Positions 31,751 through 38,348 of a DNA stretch of 38,348 nt are shown piece by piece. Where the stretch lies: positions 1 through 38,348 of the forward strand of contig JBILKO010000014.1 of the NCBI GenBank assembly GCA_044376615.1, read 5' to 3'. Both the position numbers and the translations under genes were made by a program. The stretch comes from CAISGS01 sp044376615 (lineage in GTDB: Bacteria; Pseudomonadota; Alphaproteobacteria; Caulobacterales; Caulobacteraceae). The notes under the pieces were generated by a model. That model worked only from the letters and a program-made list of their open reading frames with translations, did not search any database and was not told the DNA's origin. How positions within the stretch are numbered: position 1 is the stretch's first letter; each line of letters starts with the position of its first letter.

Positions 31751-32341
31751 CTAGTTTGCGCCGCCGACCAAGGCCTTTTTCAGTTTCTTCTTCTTTTTCT
31801 TATCGCCCTTGGGCTTGTCGGCCTTGGCCAGTTTTTGCTTCTTAGGTTTTTCGAGCTTGGGAACCGTCGAGGAGGGCTTGGCGGGCTCAGTCGTCGCACC
31901 AGGTTCAACTAGGGCATGAAGCAGCTTCATGAAGCCTTCGCGTTTGGCGGCTGGAAGCCGGTCAAGGATTTGTAGATCGGCTGACATGACCTTGGGGCGA
32001 ACCGCCTCGAGCACGGCACGGCCTTGCGGTGTTAGGGCCACCGTATTGGCTCTAGCATCCGTGGCCGACTTCTGACGACTAAGCAGGCCTTTCTCGGTCA
32101 TACGGGCGACCATATCGGCCAGGGTCGAGCGATCGATCCCGGTAAGCTTAACCAGACTAGACTGGGTCAGACCATCGGCCGTTGCCGCCGCGGCCGCCAA
32201 GACAGCAAATTGGCGCTGGGTCACTGCGCCTGGCCCGGTTTCGGCGGTATAGATATCCAGCGCCAATTGCAGGGCACGGTGCAACATATGGCTGGGCGAT
32301 AGATCGAGCACAGACAAGACTTCACTGCCCAACTTGGCCAT
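31751..32341 (-). CDS. MarR family regulator with lysine-rich C-terminal tail
   Basis: 196 residues. The first 150 form a MarR winged helix: T-Q-R-Q-F-A-V-L, recognition helix L-T-G-I-D-R-S-T-L-A-D-M-V-A-R-M, and wing S-A-T-D-A-R-A-N-T-V-A-L-T-P-Q-G. The last 45 residues are a Pro/Ala/Lys tail with six consecutive lysines, recalling histone H1-like or AlgP tails; most MarR proteins lack it. The RBS is AGGAGG just upstream of the ATG. The hydrolase gene follows on the same strand and is a possible target together with self-regulation. Confidence 0.87.
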   Translation of the reverse strand: MAKLGSEVLSVLDLSPSHMLHRALQLALDIYTAETGPGAVTQRQFAVLAAAAATADGLTQSSLVKLTGIDRSTLADMVARMTEKGLLSRQKSATDARANTVALTPQGRAVLEAVRPKVMSADLQILDRLPAAKREGFMKLLHALVEPGATTEPAKPSSTVPKLEKPKKQKLAKADKPKGDKKKKKKLKKALVGGAN

Positions 32342-32380
32342 AACTACCTCCTGACACGAGCAAAATGAATTTAGCCTACG

Positions 32381-32402
32381 CGTATCCTACGGTCAGTATA
32401 CG
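32381..32402. promoter_or_regulatory. Weak inverted repeat upstream of Lys-tailed marR gene
   Basis: CGTAT (32381-32385) and ATACG (32398-32402) face each other across 12 bases, 40-60 bases upstream of the MarR start, a suitable place for an operator. Short arms make this a weak call. Confidence 0.25.
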
Positions 32403-32421
32403 TCGGTTTAACGACAAAAGT

Positions 32422-33006
32422 TCAATTGGCTTTTGAAGCCTCATCATCCTCGGCATGTTTAAGCATCAGGGGGAGCTGGCAAAGCGAAAACACAATGGCC
32501 AGGATTTGTAAGCCAGGCATCCGAAACCAGATCCAAACCGAATCGGGCTGACTGCGCCAGACGGCCTCGTTCAAGATTGCGGTGCATAGGAAAAACACAC
32601 CATAGCGCAGGGTCAGGGTTCGCCAGGCTGGGTCAGGCAGCTTAATGGCTTCACCTAGTAAGGCCTTGAGTGGATTTTTCTTTAGCCATACGCCGCCAAA
32701 CATGATCACGGCCAGGATGAGATTGATCACGGTCGGTTTGATCTTCACAAACCGCGTATCGTGAAAAACCAGGGTAAGGGTTCCGAATATCAGGGCCGCC
32801 AGCCCGGAAAACAAGGGCATGGGGGCTATGCGCCGCTCAGCAATATAGCCAACGACCAGGGCTAGGCCCGACGCACCGACCAGGGCCCATGTCGCGGTTA
32901 AGAGGCTCCTGGTCACTAAAAAGCCGACCAAAAAGGCTAGCGGTCCGGCATAATCGACACCAGCGCGGATCAGATTGCGAATCTTGGGCGATAGGGGCTG
33001 GCTCAT
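32422..33006 (-). CDS. yciB: Inner-membrane septation protein (YciB/IspZ family)
   Basis: 194 residues with five or so membrane segments and the family motifs G-P-L-A-F-L-V-G-F, F-G-T-L-T-L-V-F-H-D-T-R-F-V-K-I-K-P-T, and N-E-A-V-W-R near the C-terminal third. The T-L-x-x-x-x-x-D-x-x-F-x-K-x-K-P-T block is the clearest marker. Members affect cell envelope synthesis and division; the exact role is unsettled. The ATG overlaps the ftsY stop by four bases, a frequent pairing in alphaproteobacteria. Confidence 0.92.
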   Translation of the reverse strand: MSQPLSPKIRNLIRAGVDYAGPLAFLVGFLVTRSLLTATWALVGASGLALVVGYIAERRIAPMPLFSGLAALIFGTLTLVFHDTRFVKIKPTVINLILAVIMFGGVWLKKNPLKALLGEAIKLPDPAWRTLTLRYGVFFLCTAILNEAVWRSQPDSVWIWFRMPGLQILAIVFSLCQLPLMLKHAEDDEASKAN

Positions 33007-33947
33007 GGGGACACCGAGGGGACTGGATCAAGGCCCACGAGCGAGCGGGCAAAACTGGCGGCATCAAAATCTTGTAGGTCTTCAATGCCTTCGCCGACCC
33101 CAATCAGCTTGATGGGGGCATCTGAGGCCTGGGCTACGGGGATCAAGACCCCGCCGCGCGCTGTGCCGTCGAGCTTGGTCATGACCAGGCCGGTGACCCC
33201 GGCCGTATTGCCAAAAATGTTTTCCTGCGACAGGGCGTTTCGGCCTACGGTCGCGTCTAGGACCAGCAAGGTCTCGTGCGGCGCTTCGGGATCAAGCTTT
33301 TTCAGCACTCGAATAACTTTCAGCAATTCATCCATCAGGCCAGTCTTGTTCTGCAACCGTCCTGCCGTATCGATCAAGACCACGTCAAAGCCCTCGGTCC
33401 TGGCCTTTTCGAGGGCATCATAGGCAAGGCCAGCCGCGTCAGCTCCCGTGCCCCGGGCTAGAAATTCGGCTCCCGCGCGATCTGCCCAGACCTTAAGCTG
33501 CTCAACGGCCGCCGCCCGAAACGTGTCGCCTGCGACGATGAGCACCTTGGCGCCCTTGGCGGTCAGATTGGCCGCTATCTTGCCTAAGGTCGTGGTCTTG
33601 CCCGAGCCATTGACCCCAACAAACAAGACGACATAGGGCCTTGGCCCGGCCAGGGGATCAAACCGGCCCTGGCGCGGCAAGAGCTCTGCCAACAGGGCCT
33701 CGGCAAGCGCGTCCCTAATCTCAAGATCGGTTGCCGATTTGCCAAATCGGGCCTTGCCAAAGGCTGCCGCGATCCGGCCAGCCGCTTTCGGCCCAAGATC
33801 AGCCTCGATCAACTGGTCTTCCAGTTCGCTGAGCAGGGCGTCATCGAGGGGGCGTTTGGCGATCACCGAAACAAGCTGTTCGCCAATCTGTTTGGACGAA
33901 CGCGACAGGCCCTGACTCAGGCGCTGGAACCAGCCTAGCTGCGCCAT
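33003..33947 (-). CDS. ftsY: Signal recognition particle receptor FtsY
   Basis: 314 residues; SRP receptor GTPase that docks ribosome-nascent chain complexes at the inner membrane. The N domain helix bundle (about 1-90) is followed by the G domain: G-V-N-G-S-G-K-T-T (111-119), A-G-D-T-F-R-A-A-A-V-E-Q-L, D-T-A-G-R-L-Q-N, T-K-L-D-G-T-A-R-G-G and G-V-G-E-G-I-E-D-L-Q. The acidic A domain found in E. coli is absent, which is usual for alphaproteobacterial FtsY. It overlaps the upstream Rieske gene by 13 bases and yciB by 4. Confidence 0.96.
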   Translation of the reverse strand: MAQLGWFQRLSQGLSRSSKQIGEQLVSVIAKRPLDDALLSELEDQLIEADLGPKAAGRIAAAFGKARFGKSATDLEIRDALAEALLAELLPRQGRFDPLAGPRPYVVLFVGVNGSGKTTTLGKIAANLTAKGAKVLIVAGDTFRAAAVEQLKVWADRAGAEFLARGTGADAAGLAYDALEKARTEGFDVVLIDTAGRLQNKTGLMDELLKVIRVLKKLDPEAPHETLLVLDATVGRNALSQENIFGNTAGVTGLVMTKLDGTARGGVLIPVAQASDAPIKLIGVGEGIEDLQDFDAASFARSLVGLDPVPSVSP

Positions 33948-35074
33948 TGCAAAACCGCCGCCTCTACCGGATTAACAAAGGGTCGGCCTTCCTTGCGGCT
34001 GGCCGCCCATTCGCGCTTGAGGGCCTGATACCATTTGGCCTGGCGGTCGGCATCGTCAATCCAGAGCAGGGCAGGGTCGTATTTCAGGCCCATATTCTGC
34101 AAATTGACCATATTGCCGTCCTGACGCAAAAACGCGCGGGCGCCCGCGGCAAAAAACGGCGCGATAAACCCAAAAATGGGATGATCGGACCAGACAATCT
34201 GAGTGATCTGAGTCTTGTTCTGAGATAGCGGCGTCAGACAGGTCAGGGACAGAACCTGGCGCTTGCCCACAGTAATATGCTCCCAGCGCAGGCCAGGCAG
34301 CCTAAAGGTGATTTCGGTTAGGGGCTCGCCGCCCAGAATCGCATAGGCGCGGCTATTCTTGGAAGGCTCATGCCGAACCATGGTAAAGCCAAGCTCGGTC
34401 GGCTCAAAGCGCTTGGCCTTGGCATGCTGGCTCTTGGCGGAACGCCACCACCATTGCGCATGGACATAAGGCCCATGCGCCGGGTCCATCAGGCCGACAA
34501 CGGCATGGTCAATATGGACGTCGAACACCATCTGATCGACTAGCTTGGGCTTGCCGCCAACGACGCCTGGAAACACGGGCGGCAAGTGGTCTGGCTCCGC
34601 CTCCGAGCGCGGATCGGCCGCCATCCAGATAAACACCAGGCCCTGACTTTCATGGATCGGAAACCGCCGCACCTTGATGCGTTCAAGTTCAAGGCCCTGG
34701 CCCTCGACAAGGGACGGGATCTTGCTGCAGACCCCGTCAGTGCGAAACAGCCAGCCATGATAAGGACATTCTACGGCTTCTGCGCCCGAGTCGTCCTGGG
34801 TCAAGCGTCCCGCCGAAAGGGGTGCGGCCCGATGTGGGCAGATGTCGCGCAGGCCATAGGCCTCACCAGCCAAGGTGCGCCCGGCCAAAATCGGTTCCCC
34901 TAAGATCTCAAATCGCTGAAGTTTACCCGCCTTGAGCTTGTCGCTTGGGGCGACGAAGTACCAGCTATCCAAGACAAACCCTTGCCCAAACCCGACGCGC
35001 GTGTTGGGCCGCTCTAAATCTGCGCTAAAGGCGGCTGGGACAGACATAGTCCAGCCATAACCTGCCATCGCCAC
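33935..35074 (-). CDS. Rieske 2Fe-2S aromatic-ring-hydroxylating oxygenase-like protein
   Basis: 379 residues. The N-terminal Rieske domain binds 2Fe-2S through Cys79 and His81 (D-I-C-P-H-R-A-A-P) and Cys103 and His106 (E-C-P-Y-H-G-W). The C-terminal catalytic domain has H-I-D-H-A-V-V-G-L-M-D-P-A-H-G-P-Y-V-H, which supplies possible mononuclear iron His ligands. The substrate is unknown. Start is ATG 35074; the ATG at 35047 (M-S-V-P-A-A-F) is equally likely, as neither has a good ribosome binding site. The stop lies inside the ftsY gene (13-base overlap), so it heads the ftsY-yciB operon. Confidence 0.88.
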   Translation of the reverse strand: MAMAGYGWTMSVPAAFSADLERPNTRVGFGQGFVLDSWYFVAPSDKLKAGKLQRFEILGEPILAGRTLAGEAYGLRDICPHRAAPLSAGRLTQDDSGAEAVECPYHGWLFRTDGVCSKIPSLVEGQGLELERIKVRRFPIHESQGLVFIWMAADPRSEAEPDHLPPVFPGVVGGKPKLVDQMVFDVHIDHAVVGLMDPAHGPYVHAQWWWRSAKSQHAKAKRFEPTELGFTMVRHEPSKNSRAYAILGGEPLTEITFRLPGLRWEHITVGKRQVLSLTCLTPLSQNKTQITQIVWSDHPIFGFIAPFFAAGARAFLRQDGNMVNLQNMGLKYDPALLWIDDADRQAKWYQALKREWAASRKEGRPFVNPVEAAVLQWRS

Positions 35075-35238
35075 ACCGCCAAGGCCTTGTCGATGCGATT
35101 AGTCTGCTATAGGAGTTTTCGCCTAATTGCCGAGATCAAATTGTATTTCATGGCAGAACAATGGGATCGGGGCTGGATGCGCGTGACGACGTCAGTTGAA
35201 GCTGGCCACTGCCGAAATCAGACCTGGGGGGCGGCACT

Positions 35239-36339
35239 ATGATTCCAGTTATGAGGCCGCTTTTACCTCAGGCTGATGCGATTTTGCCTTATTTGCGCGA
35301 AATCGACACTAACCGGTGGTACAGCAATTTTGGACCCCTTGCTGCACGGTTCGAAAACAGACTTGCCGGCCTTTTTGATCTTGAGCCGAGCCAACTTATG
35401 ACCATGTCAAATGGCACATCGGCCTTGTCTGTCATGCTTCGTGCGATGAACCTTGAGGCTGGTACATACTGCGTTATGCCGTCATGGACCTTTGCTGCAA
35501 CGGCTGCGGCCGCGATCGAGGCCGGGCTCGTCCCGTATTTTGTCGATGTTGACGAGGTGAGTTGGTGTCTCGAGCCTGATGCTGTAATGGCACAACTGCC
35601 AAAAATATCCGGCAGGGTATCGGCGGTGATCACGGTGGCTACATTTGGCACACCTATCAATGTCGCGGCTTGGGACGCCTTTACGGCCAAAACTGGCGTT
35701 CGCGCTATAATTGATGCCGCTGCCGCGTTTGATACCCTGTTGCAATTACCGGAAACTCGCCTGGGCCGCACCCCGGTCATGGTAAGCTTGCATGCCACTA
35801 AAACCTTTGGCATTGGCGAAGGCGGCATGGTGACCAGTACAGACAGACCGCTTCTTCAGACCGCGCGTCAGTTGTGTAATTTCGGATTTGGCCCAGATCG
35901 CGAGATTGTTCTGCCCGGCTCAAATTCTAAGCTCAGCGAGTACTCCGCCGCGATCGGCCTGGCGGGACTGGATGAATGGCCACAGAAGCGCGAGCGTTGG
36001 GCTCAATTGACCAATTGGTACCTAACGGCGTTCGAACGGTGTGGTCGGCAAGGGCTTAAGCCTTGGCTGAACGACCAGTGGGTTAGCTCAGTTTGCAATG
36101 TTTTTGTGCCCGAAGGGGACCTGGATAATTTAATCGTGCAGCTAGGCGATAATCAGATCGAGGCTCGCCGCTGGTGGGTTAAGGCCTGTCATCAACAACC
36201 TGCCTATTCCCATTATTCTCGCTCTGACCTTCCGGTGACCGAGCGCATGGTAAAAAGTGTACTCGCCCTGCCATTCTCGGTCGATATGACCCGGGACGAG
36301 GTCGCCTATGTGGTCGACCGGTTCAGCAGCCTGTTTTGA
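35239..36339 (+). CDS. DegT/DnrJ/EryC1/StrS family PLP aminotransferase
   Basis: 366 residues. Members of this family transaminate nucleotide-linked keto-sugars in surface polysaccharide synthesis. Visible features: N-W-Y-S-N-F-G-P-like entry (W-Y-S-N-F-G-P), S-N-G-T-S-A-L near residue 56 for cofactor phosphate binding, D-V-D-E, D-A-A-A-A-F-D near 155, and the Schiff-base lysine Lys188 in H-A-T-K-T-F-G-I-G-E-G-G. The ATG follows a GGGGGGCG stretch. It is followed 19 bases later by the two-domain methyltransferase, and the three genes probably form a glycan-modification operon. The exact sugar is unknown. Confidence 0.9.
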   Translation: MIPVMRPLLPQADAILPYLREIDTNRWYSNFGPLAARFENRLAGLFDLEPSQLMTMSNGTSALSVMLRAMNLEAGTYCVMPSWTFAATAAAAIEAGLVPYFVDVDEVSWCLEPDAVMAQLPKISGRVSAVITVATFGTPINVAAWDAFTAKTGVRAIIDAAAAFDTLLQLPETRLGRTPVMVSLHATKTFGIGEGGMVTSTDRPLLQTARQLCNFGFGPDREIVLPGSNSKLSEYSAAIGLAGLDEWPQKRERWAQLTNWYLTAFERCGRQGLKPWLNDQWVSSVCNVFVPEGDLDNLIVQLGDNQIEARRWWVKACHQQPAYSHYSRSDLPVTERMVKSVLALPFSVDMTRDEVAYVVDRFSSLF

Positions 36340-36358
36340 TCCGTTTAGAAAGTCCTGA

Positions 36359-37450
36359 ATGTCTCCTGTAACCCTAGTATTTCCCTCATCCATGATGCAG
36401 TCGCACGCCTTTGCGCGCCTTGCCAAGGCGCGCGGGGACCGAGTGATTGCCGCGTCTTCGGTTAAGGCCGATGAGACCGCCAAGCATTATGACCACTGGG
36501 TCTATTTGCCGTCCATGTATGACCCGGGCTTTGGTGAAGCGGTTGCGGATTTGATCGCAGCTGAGGCGATCACGCATTTTTATACGCCGCATATGGTGGT
36601 CTATCTGGCGGTCAAGGCCCTGGTCGAAAAGCAGGCCTTGGCGGTAATCATGTGTGACTCTCCGATCGCGACCCTGCAAGGTCACTATCGCGACGTGTTT
36701 GACCATGCGCGCGATGTTGCACCCTTTATTGAGGCGATTAGCGGCATGGCCCCATCGCCGACCCTGATTGCGTCCTTGTTTCACTATGGGGAACAAATCT
36801 ATGGCCAGACAAGCGAGACCAAGATTGCAGCCATGGCCGCTGTATGCGCCGATGCCCCCAAAGGTGATGTTATCGAAATCGGCTCCGCCTGGGGCCGCAG
36901 CGCCTTTGTCCTAGCCACACTGGCGACCCATTATGATATCGGCAATGTGCTTTGTATTGATCCGTGGCGGGAAGAAACGGCCCAACATGAGAGCGATCCC
37001 CAAGGCCTGACAACAGCCAATGAGATTCTCGACTGGGACATGACCTTTCAAATATTTTCAGTGCACCTAGCCCCTTTTGGTGGACGGAATTTAAACTATT
37101 TGCGCCAGCCTTCTGAGGCTGCGGCCGAAACCTATAAGGGCCAGTCCAGGGTGAGCTCGGTGGAATATGGGTCCACTGACTATACCCAAAGGGCCGCTGT
37201 TATTCATATTGATGGCAATCACGGGTTTGATTGTATTGATACCGATTGCCGACTCTGGCGACCTATGCTGTTGCCGGCTGGCTGGCTCATCATTGATGAC
37301 TATGTCTGGGAACACGGGACAGGCCCACGCCTCGTTGGTGATGCCTTGCTCCATCACGAACGAGACAACATATTGAGCGCCTTTACCGCTGGAAAGGCGC
37401 TCTTCATTAAGTTTAGCGCGGCTGTCGGGCCTGCCCCACGAGGCCTATGA
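36359..37450 (+). CDS. Two-domain protein: Rossmann/pre-ATP-grasp-like N-terminus plus class I methyltransferase
   Basis: 363 residues. The first 130 or so look like a nucleotide-binding Rossmann or pre-ATP-grasp lead-in (T-L-V-F-P-S-S-M-M-Q, D-R-V-I-A-A-S-S-V, H-Y-D-H-W-V-Y-L-P), with no ATP-grasp domain after it. From about residue 165 it is a Methyltransf_24-like SAM methyltransferase: V-I-E-I-G-S-A-W-G-R-S-A (171-182), C-I-D-P-W, H-I-D-G-N-H (283-288) and W-L-I-I-D-D-Y-V-W. It probably methylates a sugar or its precursor. It lies between two DegT-like genes and its stop overlaps the next ATG (ATGA). Confidence 0.75.
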   Translation: MSPVTLVFPSSMMQSHAFARLAKARGDRVIAASSVKADETAKHYDHWVYLPSMYDPGFGEAVADLIAAEAITHFYTPHMVVYLAVKALVEKQALAVIMCDSPIATLQGHYRDVFDHARDVAPFIEAISGMAPSPTLIASLFHYGEQIYGQTSETKIAAMAAVCADAPKGDVIEIGSAWGRSAFVLATLATHYDIGNVLCIDPWREETAQHESDPQGLTTANEILDWDMTFQIFSVHLAPFGGRNLNYLRQPSEAAAETYKGQSRVSSVEYGSTDYTQRAAVIHIDGNHGFDCIDTDCRLWRPMLLPAGWLIIDDYVWEHGTGPRLVGDALLHHERDNILSAFTAGKALFIKFSAAVGPAPRGL

Positions 37451-38348
37451 AGAAGATCGGTGGCTTTTTTGCCCTAGATCTGCCCGATAGGGTGGTGGAG
37501 CAATCCGTTGCAGCGCTTTGGACCCTGTCTGAGCGGCCGCATGTGTGCTATTCCAACGGCCGAAGCGCGCTGAATGCGCTGTTAAAATTAGGGGCAAGAA
37601 GGTGCCTTTGGCTGCCGGCCTATTGCTGCGAGTCGCTTGCCCAAGCTGTTAAGGGAACTGGGCTACAGATACGCTACTATCCGATCACCAAGACGCTGTC
37701 CCCGGATTTCGAGCACCTTAGCCGGGCATTTGAGCCTGCCGATCTGGTGCTTGTTATCGACTATTTTGGCCGCCCGGCGGATCTGGCCCTACGCGAATTT
37801 GCAAAAGCCCGCCCCGACATCGACTGGATCGAAGATCGGTCCCAAGCCCTGGATCCCGGCGGGGAGGATTGGGCGGACTATATTCTGTATTCACCACGTA
37901 AACTACTTGGTGTGCCCGACGGTGGCATATTAGTGAGTCGTGGTAAGCCGCTGCCAAGCCCTGGGTCAGCGGGCCGGAAGGATGTTGACTTCATCCGCGC
38001 CGCTTTGCTGCGTTATGAAGACATTGACGAGCAAGACAATGCGGTCTGGCATCTCGCCAATCGCGATTACGAAGTTGCTATGGCGGTAAGTGACATGCCG
38101 ATGAGCCGCCTCACCCACCATATTTTACAAACAGCGGACGCGAGTTGGATCGCTGGGCGCCGGCGGACGAACTATCAATATCTTATGAGACATTTGGCGG
38201 ACCTAGCCGTCTTGCCGCATGAGGAACTGACCTTTACGCCACTCGGATTCCCGATTTGGACAAAGGCTAGGCAAAAACTGGCGGGCCGGCTTGCCGCTCA
38301 GGGCATTTTTGCAGCGCATCATTGGCCGTCGCTCCCTTCCGAAAAAAC
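37447..38348 (+). CDS. DegT-like PLP-dependent aminotransferase, 3' end cut by window
   Basis: At least 300 codons, open to the last base. It begins M-K-K-I-G-G-F-F-A-L-D-L-P and shows a divergent DegT fold: Y-S-N-G-R-S-A-L-N-A-L-L (cofactor phosphate site), L-P-A-Y-C-C-E-S-L, V-I-D-Y-F-G-R-P, E-D-R-S-Q-A-L and the likely Schiff-base Lys152 in S-P-R-K-L-L-G-V-P-D-G-G. It is more distant from typical sugar aminotransferases than the gene at 35239. The ATG overlaps the preceding stop by four bases, so it is translationally coupled to the methyltransferase gene. Its product may be an aminotransferase or a dehydratase-like relative in the same glycan pathway. Confidence 0.82.
   Translation, partial: MKKIGGFFALDLPDRVVEQSVAALWTLSERPHVCYSNGRSALNALLKLGARRCLWLPAYCCESLAQAVKGTGLQIRYYPITKTLSPDFEHLSRAFEPADLVLVIDYFGRPADLALREFAKARPDIDWIEDRSQALDPGGEDWADYILYSPRKLLGVPDGGILVSRGKPLPSPGSAGRKDVDFIRAALLRYEDIDEQDNAVWHLANRDYEVAMAVSDMPMSRLTHHILQTADASWIAGRRRTNYQYLMRHLADLAVLPHEELTFTPLGFPIWTKARQKLAGRLAAQGIFAAHHWPSLPSEK

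Noticed and set aside
1..38348. CRISPR array, insertion sequence or prophage genes
   Set aside because: No regularly spaced repeats, transposase, integrase or phage structural genes were seen anywhere in the window.

Overview
The window looks like a chromosomal segment of a GC-rich (roughly 60%) alphaproteobacterium, most likely Caulobacterales or a close relative. The supports are a cbb3 oxidase maturation block of fixGHIS type, a phaAB pair divergent from phaR, a COQ9-family gene divergent from rpsU, an FtsY/YciB pair, a DUF4908-like exported protein, and S21 and PII sequences of alphaproteobacterial type. Genus cannot be fixed from the sequence alone. I saw no transposase, integrase, CRISPR array, rRNA or replication origin.

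Layout. 1-5124: end of ccoP and the translationally coupled ccoG-ccoH-ccoI-ccoS maturation genes for a high-affinity cbb3 oxidase. 5125-5579: AT-rich promoter region. 5580-10655: a compact chaperone-usher-like surface fibre locus (three small exported pilin-like proteins, periplasmic chaperone, outer-membrane usher). 10630-11130: a VOC-fold protein converging on the usher. 11674-15230: three tandem paralogous Tat-exported alpha/beta hydrolases. 15329-16956: an Acg/nitroreductase-like Tat protein and its MarR regulator, with a twin 18-bp palindromic operator in the promoter (16972-17009). 17098-22818: housekeeping and small-metabolism genes (hydrolase, tRNA-Ser(CGA), PaaI thioesterase, MscS channel, PII protein, methyltransferase, glyoxalase II, DUF985 cupin). 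22815-26664: DUF4908-like protein, then phaB and phaA divergent from phaR. 26678-29491: small Arg-rich protein, diguanylate cyclase, purE-purK. 29488-30660: COQ9-family protein and rpsU with a strong terminator. 30754-35074: hydrolase, Lys-tailed MarR regulator, and the overlapping Rieske oxygenase-ftsY-yciB operon. 35239-end: start of a probable surface glycan cluster (DegT-like aminotransferase, a two-domain protein ending in a methyltransferase, and a second DegT-like protein cut by the window end).

How the genes work together. The ccoGHIS set supplies copper and assembly functions to the oxidase whose CcoP subunit is just upstream. The five fimbrial genes form a self-contained secretion and assembly unit. 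phaA, phaB and phaR form the precursor and regulatory arm of polyhydroxybutyrate storage; no synthase gene lies in the window. purE and purK carry out successive steps of purine synthesis and overlap.

The less ordinary items are the triplicated exported hydrolases, the paired MarR operator, the fimbrial locus with three pilin-like subunits, the lack of a normal start codon at the expected rpsU start, an open reading frame whose ribosome binding site touches the tRNA-Ser 3' end, and the two-domain methyltransferase in the glycan cluster.
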